A stretch of 64,000 nt of DNA from Syncephalis plumigaleata (Eukaryota; Zoopagomycota; Zoopagomycetes; Zoopagales; Piptocephalidaceae), in contig JAIXMF010000009.1 in the NCBI GenBank assembly GCA_025201365.1, positions 496,001-560,000 of the forward strand. The letters run 5' to 3'. A program made the translations under genes and the position numbers. Under the pieces are notes generated by a model. The model worked only from the letters and a program-made list of their open reading frames with translations, had not been told where the DNA came from and made no database searches. Shown piece after piece: positions 37,296-46,515 of this stretch (positions are counted from its first letter, which is position 1; each line of letters opens with the position of its first letter).

Positions 37296-38455
37296 TCATA
37301 AAATTGAAGCTTCAGCTTATACCGCTACACTTCGTCCAGTACGCTTTGTACCTGGGAATATTTCAAACCTCTACTGCGCAGAGCTGAGCAGAACTGAGCA
37401 GAACTGAGCAGCTCCAACACTACAATAATAGCATATTTTTTACGATCTTTGCCAATACTTGACCGATTTCGACGCGGCAAGTTTGCTTGCATTGCTTGTC
37501 ACTTGGTAGAATACGCTGTACACATTTAATGTAGATATCTTTATTCATGATAAATCTACAGTGCGTAGAAGATATTGGTCGTCAAGATAAACAAGCAAAG
37601 TGACTGCGCACTTGCATCGTCTTTATTTGGAAGGTGGTTTTGCTCTATGTAAGCAGACACGATTTGCTTGATTATTGACAAAGCACTTCCGCACCGATAC
37701 CGTTTACCAAGATTTCATCCATCCATCCATCCATCATTCCTTCCTTCTTTTACTAGCGTTTATGAGGCAGACAGTTCGCTCTATTCTTCCGACGCTATTG
37801 GCTCATGCCAATTCCGATATCGTAGACTATCGTTCTTTTTCATTTCTTTGCCCACCTACGTACTAGTGCGCGGTAGAGTGACAAGTGACGTCATAAAACT
37901 GAAGCTTCAGCTTATACCGCTACACTTCGTCCACTACGCTTTGTACCTGGGAATATTTCAAGCTCCTACTGCGTAGAACTGAGCAGAGCTGAGCAGAGCT
38001 GAGCAGAACTGAACAGCTCCAACACTACAATAATAGCATTTTTTTACGATCTTTGCCAATACTTGACCGATTTCGACGCGGCAAATTTGCTTGTATAGCT
38101 TGACACTTGGTAGAATACATTGTGCACATTTAATGTAGATTCCTTTATTCATGATAAATTTCTAGGGCATATAAGATATTGGTCGTCAAGATAAACAAGC
38201 AAAGTGACTGCGCACTTGCATCGTCTTTATTTGGAAGGTGGTTTTGCTCTATGTAAGCAGCCACGATTTGTCTGATTATTGACAAAGGACCCGCACCGAT
38301 ACCATTTACCAGGATTTCCATCCATCCATCCATCTATCTTTTACTAGCGTTTATGACGTAGGCAGTTCATCCCATTCTTTCGACGCTATTACTTCATCCC
38401 AATTCAGATATCGCAAGCTATCGTTTTCCTCATTTCTTTGTTCACTTATCCAACA
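37296..38455. repeat. Tandem duplication of about 595 bp upstream of kinase A
   Basis: The unit at 37296-37890 is repeated at 37891-38455 with about 90 percent likeness by eye. Both begin TCATAAAA.TGAAGCTTCAG, then share GCTACACTTCGTCCA, a short CTGAGCAGA tandem array, CTCCAACACTACAATAATAG, GCAAAGTGACTGCGCACTTG and a CATC tetramer run. The first unit starts about 200 bp upstream of the kinase A ATG, so the duplicated block is probably its promoter and upstream region. Confidence 0.8.
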
Positions 38456-39133
38456 CAACGCTTCCAAAAACGATTATCGAACAGCTATTCCATCTAGGTT
38501 ACACAATCCTTACCAAAAAATTCTCACGCCGTTATTCACTTATGCACTGCAGTTACGTCACTACAACATCGCACTGCAACCTAGCTTAACCCTGTGCATG
38601 TCATTATCGTAAACTACTATTTACTCCTAGCCTATGGAACTAACTGACTGCACACTGCATCGTTACCTATCTCAACTGTCTACGTCTTTTGCGCTTTTTA
38701 CTTCTCTTTCGTTTTCCACCATCATTCTGCTACTCTTTTCTTGTAATGACACTTTCTACGTAATACTGTCGTTTATATACATAGAATGAGTTATTCTTTA
38801 TTATATTTGTTCGTATGGCGGTAATAATAAGTATGCTATTAGGTATATATATTTGCGTTTTATTTGCTTGAAAGTACACATGCATGGGACATTGGTTGTT
38901 GGAACTACAGCAGAAAGTAGCAGCTACTTACGCGTTGGGACTAGTGCCGAGTAGTTGAACGGGATAAGCATTGCGTTTGCAGTTCGCAGCGAGCGCTCCT
39001 ACCCAATTCTTAAGTATGCTGCTATGGGCTGTAGTAATCCGCAATCAATGTAAGCGATACTTGAGTGTTCTGGATAGTTGGAAGGCTGATATACGAAGCT
39101 AAGTTCTGCTATTACAAGACCCTCATTTATCGC

Positions 39134-39242
39134 GGTAGGTGGATGTTGTGTATGTCCGCTATTACGCAGATCGAAAGATTGCTCAATAGTATTCCGTGGG
39201 GAATTCTAGGATATACAACGGCATCCACCTCGCTACCCTTTT
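39134..39242 (+). ncRNA. Candidate structured RNA ending in a T4 terminator
   Basis: GGTAGGTGGATG (39134-39145) pairs with CATCCACC(TCGC)TACC (39222-39237). Inside, GTTGTGTATGTCC pairs with GGATATACAAC, then CTATT with AATAG, capped by a GATC-GAAA-GATT stem with a GNRA-type tetraloop. TTTT follows directly at 39239-39242, as expected for RNA polymerase III. The upstream 200 bp (from about 38930) may belong to the same transcript. I could not match it to SRP RNA, RNase P, RNase MRP, 5S or a U snRNA with confidence. Confidence 0.4.
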
Positions 39243-39452
39243 GCTACTAATTATTTTGATTAACTAGGTAGTTGTCTATTCATATTACGAGGATACACGC
39301 AATACGCAGCAGTAACCAGAAGGTAAGTAAATATAGCCACTCGTATACACAATCAATGCTAATAGCTGCCGTTTACTAATTATACTCTTTATTATTCGTT
39401 TACAACGCTATCAATCATTTAATTGCTACTATTATAGTCTAGATATCGCAAC

Positions 39453-39568
39453 CATAGGAAGCATATTTGGGTTGCCTAAGCCAGCATTGTTTGGCTTAGG
39501 AGGGATAGGGGTAGCTTACTGGTCTGTGGCCGGTATTGCTTTGGGTGTACACAAATATGCTTCCTATG
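39453..39568. repeat. Perfect 17-bp inverted repeat enclosing two hairpins
   Basis: CATAGGAAGCATATTTG (39453-39469) is exactly complementary to 39552-39568. Inside lie CCTAAGCC/GGCTTAGG (39475-39500) and a TACTGG/CCGGTA stem around 39518-39535, so a three-way junction can form. One frame across it is open and hydrophobic (KPALFGLGGIGVAYWSVAG) but has no start codon. A structured RNA or a very small MITE is more likely than a gene. Confidence 0.5.
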
Positions 39569-40298
39569 CGGGTTTTCCTTCACTTAATAAACATATTATA
39601 ACATAACTTTATTCACTGCTAATACAAGTGGCAACATCCAGCAATATGTACTAATTCCATTCTAAATGTCTATCAACTAATACTCAACAATAACGACAAT
39701 ATACCGGAATAATCAACCATGCTAATGCTTACTGCCAACGCTCATTGCCATCCATCATTGACATGTATCCACTAGAACATGAATAAAATGAGTCATTTTG
39801 ATCTATATCGACATGTCATTACTGTATTCCTTCCTATCTCATTATTGCTTCATTACCTTCTACTTGCCAGAACGACATTGTATCTTAGTCTGCTCATTCC
39901 TCTCTTTCATCCAGCATCAATCATTCCATACACTCATTCCATTCTACTATTCCGGCATCTTCATCAGTAATGTTAGTTAGTTATTCCATTCTATCGCCAT
40001 TATACACATAACAATAAAGACAAGCTGTCCATTGCTTCATACCGTTCAGAATATATCATTCTTCTATTATTTCGTAATAATCCAAATAATCATACATGTA
40101 TTGGTACAAGGCAAGAGCATCAAGTAAATACGGCAATTCCGTTTATTAATACATAACCATATAACATAAATGTAAATAATGGTATAGCCATGTATTGAAT
40201 AGCCATGTGACGTAGTCATCATTACTCGTTCACGCTGTATGTGATTAATACAAAATACACTCTTATGTAGTTTACTAACTAATGGCATGTCATTTTAT

Positions 40299-42712
40299 TT
40301 ATTGAATGTCCAGCGTCTTCTTTAGTTTAACAATCAATGCCCATTCCTCCTTGGACACATCGTTACGGAAGCTTTCCTTAAGGATATCAATTGATTGACG
40401 AGATATCTAATAGCATGACGATTAATACTCTAGTCATGCTATCCATTAGTACAGCAATAGTCGTGCGCGCTTACCTTGCTGTATAGTTCATTCTGTTCTG
40501 TAAAGTGACGGCCTACCATTTTCGGTGTTTCATAGACGGGACATTCAATCTTAACGGCAACACCCGCGGTAGCTTGTCCCTTCTTTACGAGGTCGACACT
40601 CTTGTGATTCTGCTCGATACTGGTCACCTTACCGAGTGTGATGATTTTTTCTCCTTCGTCTCGGGATCCGTGTTAATCACGCAGATCGATGTACCGGGAC
40701 GGAGACTACCCTCTACCACGTCGACACCCAAAACGATTGGATCACGCTTGTTGAATACACAACCGGGCACGATCTTTAATACGCAAGGGAAGACTGCTTC
40801 AGGTGCTTGATCCTTGCGTTTTTGTTCCATAATTTCCTAAATAACATAACACAATAAATCATCTATATTAGTTCATCATCGCCGCTAATCACTTGTTATG
40901 CTATGTGCACTAGTAGGTTACCTTATTGTATGCCATAAATTGATCGAATAGATGGTAGATGATATCGGCGGTAAATATACATATGCCCATTTCATCTGCC
41001 AACTCTTGCGCATCCCTGTCGACCTTGACATCAAACATAGCATTACGCAATTCCTTGGCTCGTTCCAACATGGTCGAGCAGCGAATAATGTCACGCTTAT
41101 GCACGGGACCAATGTTAATACCGGACACGGGAATCTTTGATACTCGCAGGAATTCCAGCAATGCTTCCAGTGAACCGATAGTCGATGCTTGTACATAAAC
41201 ACCACGCTACTTTTGTCGACCGATTTCAACAATATTTGCAGATCGGACATGACCTTGTCCATTAGATCGTCTTCGTCGTCATCCGAACCAACCACCATGA
41301 GACGGGGCGGCAATGGTCTTTTCTAGTTCTGGCGCGCAAATCTTAACACCCATGGCGGCTTTAATGGTCTTGTGATGCACGTAGGCCGACTATTATCATT
41401 GTATATTTACAGGTAAGCTGATACTACTAATCAAGACACTATTGCTTGTTCCCTTACCTTAACTCGTAATTCCCGTAATGGTTGCGGTGTAAGCAGTGCT
41501 CGGACATTGGTGACGATAGGTCCGTGCAAGCCGCATACTACAATACGGTCACCTTCGTTCAACACGCCATTCGACAATACAACATCAATGGTGGTGCCGA
41601 GGCCTTCTATCACCTTTACCTCCAATACTGTGCACTCCAGTTCCGACAAATACATTAGTTGTCGTTCATACGCGTTTGAGTTAGTTGCACCAGCAGGTTA
41701 AGTAGATCGGGATACCCTCGCCTGTAATGGCTGAAGTTGGCACGAGCGACACATTACGGCCAAGATTCTTATTCTCATAGTAAAGACACGAGTTAAGACC
41801 CTAATGTATCGTATCGTATCGTATCGTATCGTATCGTATCGTAGAGGATAGAATGATTCATTAGTGTTACATTTATAATAGCTGACGACTAGACTCACCT
41901 GTTCAGCGAATTCCAATATGACTTTTTTGGTACGATCCTCAAATTCCCGTTGTGCATGTTGCTTTTGTTTACTAAGCGAGTCGCGGAACGCATTGTTCGG
42001 AATTGGTTTCCAGTCGTAGACACAATCAATCTATACGAACGATATCGTTGCACATTATTATTAGTTGTTCCGTTTGTATATTCCTCGCCGTGTACAAACC
42101 TTGTGTAGTGCAACAATAAATGGCGTTTTACGATCACGCAATAGACGTAATGACTCGAGTGTTTGTGGCTCTAAACTATGCTACATAATAATAGTGCAAA
42201 TGAATGGATCAATCAGCTAATGTATTCATGTACTCCATTCGCGTTATCTCAATCTACTTACCACAATATCTACAACGAGAATGGCGATATTACACAGCGA
42301 TGAACCACGAGATCGTAGACTAGTGAATGACTCGTGACCTGGCGTGTCGATGACCAATAGACCAGGCGGTTTGTATTCAATTCTGATGTCCTATTAATAA
42401 ATGAGCATTAATAACTATTGACTAGTGGATCGGTGGCAATATCGAATTACCTCGGGTAAGCATTCCGTCTTTTGCTTAACCGCATCAATCGGGAAGTAGG
42501 TGGCACCAATTTGTTGGGTAATACCACCAGCTTCACCTTCTTGAACATTAGTTTGTCGGATCTATATGAAATAATGGTTAGCATTGGTAATAGCTAATCA
42601 ATAATGCGCACCTTATCCAATAGCTTGGTTTTACCCGTATCTACGTGGCCAAGAATGCAGCAAATGGGCGAGCGAAGATCATCCTTTGATCAGGCAGCAA
42701 GTGCTTCCTTCA
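40299..42712 (-). pseudogene. FUN12: eIF5B (IF2-like GTPase) fragment, 5'-truncated
   Basis: eIF5B joins ribosomal subunits at the end of translation initiation. Recognisable from [29 protein letters not shown] (G1), [12 protein letters not shown] (G3), through domain II and III ([40 protein letters not shown]) to the C-terminal KLKKTLDIQ, across several GT-AG introns. Signs of decay: the large N-terminal half is absent and no exons for it lie upstream; a TGA stands where AAR-SKDD is expected (about 42690); the G4 motif NKID reads HKID; and at least five single-base frame breaks occur (about 40650, 41215, 41305, 41655, 41712). Some are in homopolymers and could be sequence errors, but the truncation, stop and G4 change together favour a pseudogene copy. 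Confidence 0.65.
41806..41843. repeat. (GTATC)n microsatellite in an eIF5B intron
   Basis: Seven perfect GTATC units plus GTA. They sit inside an intron of the eIF5B fragment, close to its 3' splice side on the minus strand. Confidence 0.9.
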
Positions 42713-43582
42713 TACGTTTCTATCGTCGTAAACATAGATGGTAAGTCGATTCTACTCGGCAATGATGACGACGATGTGAACTAATATACAATCTATATAT
42801 GCACTATTGCTAATGTATTCACTTGCTCAGTATCGCATACCATTGTATATTAATCATACGCCATATTGCAGTAAGAGCATCGTATGGCACAATTAGTATG
42901 CCGAGTTATTTCACATTAATAATAATGATATAGACCATATGCTACGGCGTAGCTAGTGTATCATTAATTATTGTCAGAATGTCAGCTTATGTCATTTAAT
43001 TCCATAGTATGCGGCTAACGAACTTCAGTAGGACTATTATCGCCATTTGTTCGCATTTAGCTGTACGATATGCGTATGAGTAAGGAGTTGACAGACAGTT
43101 TACAAAGATCAATGCATTAATGGAATACTTCATAGTACTACTAGTCAATGCGCGTCTTAGTAGGAATAATGATATAAGCAATAGAGCTGTTTAAATAGCA
43201 GATTACACGCTTGTAGTCGGTTCATATGAATCACGCATCTATCTGTGCAGAATAGTTTACCAACAGAGAATTCATAGTGCAATGACAAGATTGCTGACTC
43301 ATTAATACCATCAATATACGCTATTTGAACTCACTGCCGAGTAGGATAATTTTATTGAATTACCTTCTAAATAAACAGCTGATCGTCAATAGACATGAAC
43401 ACGGGAATGAGCAAAATATTGAATATGTATGCAAAGGGTTGCGAATGAAGTAGAAAACAAATAGGGCAGCAGTATTGAAATAAATAGATTAAGCTGAATG
43501 AACAGAATAGAACAAGAGATGAGTTAAGGCTGACGCTAAGCAAAAAGAATAACAGAAAGCAGTAAACAAAGAATAGAATAAC

Positions 43583-43828
43583 AGTATGACAGAATAGTTG
43601 CTATTGGGAATGTGTATGTTAAAGTGAAAGAGAAGTAAGTGGAATGTGAATGACACGAAGAAGACGCGTATTACTGAGAAAGTAAATAGGTAATAAAGTA
43701 AAAACTAGCTAGCATATAGAAGAGGAAGTAGACGTGTGTTTACTGACAAGTGGAGGTAGTTGACACGAAGAAGGCATTTACTGTTTAATGGTAGGAGAAA
43801 TGCAGTTGGCACGAATAACAAACATGCC
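43583..43828. repeat. Kinase-linked repeat block, partial third copy
   Basis: Matches 34377-34650 and 62455-62710, including GTGTATGTTAAAGTGAAAGA and TGACACGAAGAAGACGCGTA and TTACTGACAAGTGGA. No kinase sequence accompanies this copy. Confidence 0.65.
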
Positions 43829-44060
43829 AATTAGTGTTGGCACTCGCTGTTATTGATTGCTGTGTTCTAAGCGGCATTGCACCATTGTAACTTTGCTACA
43901 ATAACATTAAATGACCGAATCTTACTGCATTGTGTTGTAGATGACACTGCTTATCACAATAGATTCATCTTTCCTATATGTATCTGTATGAGCGTTTTCA
44001 CTCTTGCACAATAGATCCATGCATTCAGCATTACTAACATGCCACTAATATAAAAATACG

Positions 44061-44117
44061 CATCTATTATTTATTCATAAAAACGAAAGGCGAACTGCGT
44101 TAATCAGAAGGAGAAAT
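44061..44117. mobile_element. MITE-like element, copy e (one end only)
   Basis: ATTTATTCATAAAAACGAAA followed by GGCGAACTGCG and a degenerate GGAGAAA end matches the right end of copy a (ATTTATTCGTAAAAACAGAA, GGCTAACTGCG, GGAAAAA). Confidence 0.45.
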
Positions 44118-44135
44118 CCTGTAGAAAAGCAAGTC

Positions 44136-44250
44136 GGAATTGAAGGTCAATATCGTTTCATATCAATATGGACGGCTACTCTTTTGTTCTAAGATGATTT
44201 ATTTGGATATTGATACCATTGAAAAGGAAATTAACACGCGATTATCCACT
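44136..44250. repeat. Short repeat shared with 61925-62030
   Basis: Both copies contain AATATCGTTTCATATC(A/G)ATA, TATGGACGGCTA, AAGATGAT.TATTT and ACCATTGAAAAGGAAA. In the right-hand copy it directly adjoins kinase-linked repeat block B, so both probably belong to one larger repeat. Confidence 0.6.
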
Positions 44251-44355
44251 TAATTCAGCTTGTATTTAAGATGTCCTACTACTTATTCTCGATCACTATT
44301 ATTTTCTCTTTCTCTTTTCTCTTTTCAACATTTTTGACGCCTCCTTAGACTGGTC

Positions 44356-46290
44356 ATGGTGTTAAACATGATACGAATTATTCACTTATTCACGGCATTA
44401 CTGTCAATTCTATCGACTATACAAACTATAGAAGCATACGAATCAATATATAATAATGGCATTAGTATTGTTAAATCCTATCCTGGTTTTACTTCCAAGA
44501 TTCTTAAGAAAAGTTTCAGTTCAACTCCCTTTTATAAGGCTACAGGCATCGATGCTTTTCAAGCAGATAATGTCGATGGCACTGGTGTTACGGTTGCATT
44601 AATCGGTAGTCTGCCCGGCATTAATTATGACACAATCTCCCGAAGTAATATTCGATACTATTATATAGTTGATTCAGCCTCTGAAGGAATATTAAGTCAA
44701 TTCGGTAAATCCGGTCTATCCAACCAACCCAGGGATAAAGCAGCCGAGATGCTTGGGATTATTTCAGCCAGACATAAAGACTTGACCGGAATTGCACCTG
44801 GCGCGTTCGTTTACGCCTATAACGTATTCGGCAAATATCCTCAAACCACCACTACTGCAGTATTGGATGCGATCGAGAATGCTACACTTGAAGAAGTCAA
44901 CATTATCGCATTACCGGAGATTGCCGTTATAACCAAGGATGAACCCAAATTACGACAAGCAATACAAGATGCGGTGGATGCAGGCATTATCGTAGTTGTC
45001 GCCGCCACTCCATTAAATAGAGGAGCGGAAGGATACTTTAACTACGAGGGATTACCTACTATTGCTGTCGGTGGTGCCAGTATACCATATAAACCGTCAC
45101 ACTGGTTTGAGGAGGAACACACGGGAGAGCGTATTGAATTCACAACACTTTGTAATTTTAACCAATATAATATGGGTAGAATCGAGAAGATTGCTGTTGT
45201 GGAAGACCCGGATCGTATTGAATCGCTTCCTGCAGGTTATATTAAGGATGCCATGATATTGCTGCTATCGCAGCCTAAAAATATAGAATACATTTTGAAT
45301 GTAGCTAAAATCGAAGGCGCGAAAGCTGTTATTCTAGCGCAAGCAGATTATAACAATAATATCAGAGGCGCGAAATCTGGTATTATAGTTCAAGCGGGTT
45401 ATGGAATTGATATCAAATGTAAATGTCCGTTATTCGTCGTCAGTAAAGAGAAAATCGAGTATATTCGCAGAAAGAGTAGAAAAAGCGCATTTATCTTTGC
45501 TAACCAATACGGCAATTTATACGATGGAAAAGAGCCTTTACTTGCCGATGCTAGGCAAGATTCATACGGGGGATCAGTACGACCGGATATATTGGCACCA
45601 AGCACCAATCTTATGACCATGGTTCCTAATGGTAAGGTGAAGGAATACGGCATGTGTAATGGTGTAGCATGTGCTGTCGCCTATACTGTCGGTTCAATTG
45701 CTCTATTACTCCAACATCCTGAAACTCTACTGCTGTCGAGTCATCCAAATCTTAATCTTTCACTTATTAAGAGCAAGTTACAAGGGGCAGCGCATCCAGT
45801 CATGAAGCCAAACTCTTTGGTGCCAGAATCGGTTATCTACCAAGGGGCTGGCTTGCTAGATGTTCACAAGACGCGTACTTATGGAATGACCATTTCTTTG
45901 ACGAATATTCGTTTGGAACTTCTACCAGGTCAAATTACCAAAATACGCATTAACTTCTCGGGATTCTCGGATGTGCGTAAATACACTTTTACGCATGTTC
46001 CAGCGGAATATATACTATCGAGTAACTTTAAGGAGACGTCATTGCCGCTTAATAATAATAAGGCTATACTTGATGCTCGCACTTCACCGCCAATTCCTAC
46101 CGAGAACTTTGGTATAGGAGGCGTTGAAATAACATTTTCTTTAATGGCCAATCTCGAGAAAAATGAACATATTGCTTATTCCGGCTACATCATCGTCAAT
46201 TCAAATGCATCAAAGGATAGGAAGCTGAATCTCAAGAATACCGGTATCATAGCTTATTCCGGCTTTATAGGGTTTCCCTCAACCAATTAA
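44356..46290 (+). CDS. Secreted subtilase-fold protein lacking catalytic residues (pseudoprotease)
   Basis: A single open frame of 644 codons with no intron and no frame break. Residues 1-27 form a signal peptide (MIRIIHLFTALLSILSTIQT then IEA). The S8 peptidase scaffold is clear: GTGVTVALIGSLPGINYD (Asp strand), AAEMLGIISARHKDLTGIAP (His helix), GIIVVVAATPLNRG, SVRPDILAPSTNLMTMVPNG and NGVACAVAYTVGSIALLLQ (Ser helix). A PA-like insert lies at about 270-390 and an Fn3-like tail follows. By alignment, the catalytic Asp is Gly84, His is Lys128, Ser is Ala438 and the oxyanion Asn is Pro219, so it cannot work as a serine protease. The intact frame suggests selection for another role, such as binding or inhibition. 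It resembles the vpr-type extracellular subtilases of early-diverging fungi. Confidence 0.88.
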   Translation: MVLNMIRIIHLFTALLSILSTIQTIEAYESIYNNGISIVKSYPGFTSKILKKSFSSTPFYKATGIDAFQADNVDGTGVTVALIGSLPGINYDTISRSNIRYYYIVDSASEGILSQFGKSGLSNQPRDKAAEMLGIISARHKDLTGIAPGAFVYAYNVFGKYPQTTTTAVLDAIENATLEEVNIIALPEIAVITKDEPKLRQAIQDAVDAGIIVVVAATPLNRGAEGYFNYEGLPTIAVGGASIPYKPSHWFEEEHTGERIEFTTLCNFNQYNMGRIEKIAVVEDPDRIESLPAGYIKDAMILLLSQPKNIEYILNVAKIEGAKAVILAQADYNNNIRGAKSGIIVQAGYGIDIKCKCPLFVVSKEKIEYIRRKSRKSAFIFANQYGNLYDGKEPLLADARQDSYGGSVRPDILAPSTNLMTMVPNGKVKEYGMCNGVACAVAYTVGSIALLLQHPETLLLSSHPNLNLSLIKSKLQGAAHPVMKPNSLVPESVIYQGAGLLDVHKTRTYGMTISLTNIRLELLPGQITKIRINFSGFSDVRKYTFTHVPAEYILSSNFKETSLPLNNNKAILDARTSPPIPTENFGIGGVEITFSLMANLEKNEHIAYSGYIIVNSNASKDRKLNLKNTGIIAYSGFIGFPSTN

Positions 46291-46515
46291 CACGGTTAAC
46301 CACCACCACCGTTAATATTGAGTAATATAAATAAAGTTGATTAAGCTTACATGAATAATGGATATAATCGCAAAAAATGGAAAGCATTTCGACAGTTGTG
46401 TGCGTGGCTGTATATACAACTATTATTACTACAATAAATTCATTTATTTATAACTAATACGTATATATATAGGGAGAAAGATATGCTATGAATATTTATA
46501 TACTAATTGCATTGA

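Larger units (their letters stand above)
38456..40298. other. Spacer with two strongly folded non-coding elements
   Basis: About 1.8 kb with no supported protein gene. It holds the hairpin at 39134-39242 and the inverted repeat at 39453-39568, listed separately. The rest, 39600-40298, is AT-rich and shows nothing I can name. Confidence 0.4.
42713..44355. other. Repeat-bearing spacer upstream of the subtilase
   Basis: About 1.6 kb without a gene. It carries a partial kinase-linked repeat (43583-43828), a MITE end (44061-44117) and a short repeat shared with 61938-62020 (44136-44250). A CT-rich tract at about 44305-44335 lies just before the subtilase start and may be part of its promoter. Confidence 0.45.

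Noticed and set aside
38930-39060. 5S rRNA-like stretch (CCGAGTAGTTGAACGGG)
   Set aside because: Only a short block resembles 5S; the internal control region and the terminal helix are absent.
39456-39598. Open hydrophobic frame across the inverted repeat
   Set aside because: No ATG and no convincing upstream exon; the perfect inverted repeat explains the sequence better.
41806-41843. GTATC array as a CRISPR-like or regulatory repeat
   Set aside because: It is a 5-bp microsatellite inside an intron, without spacers.
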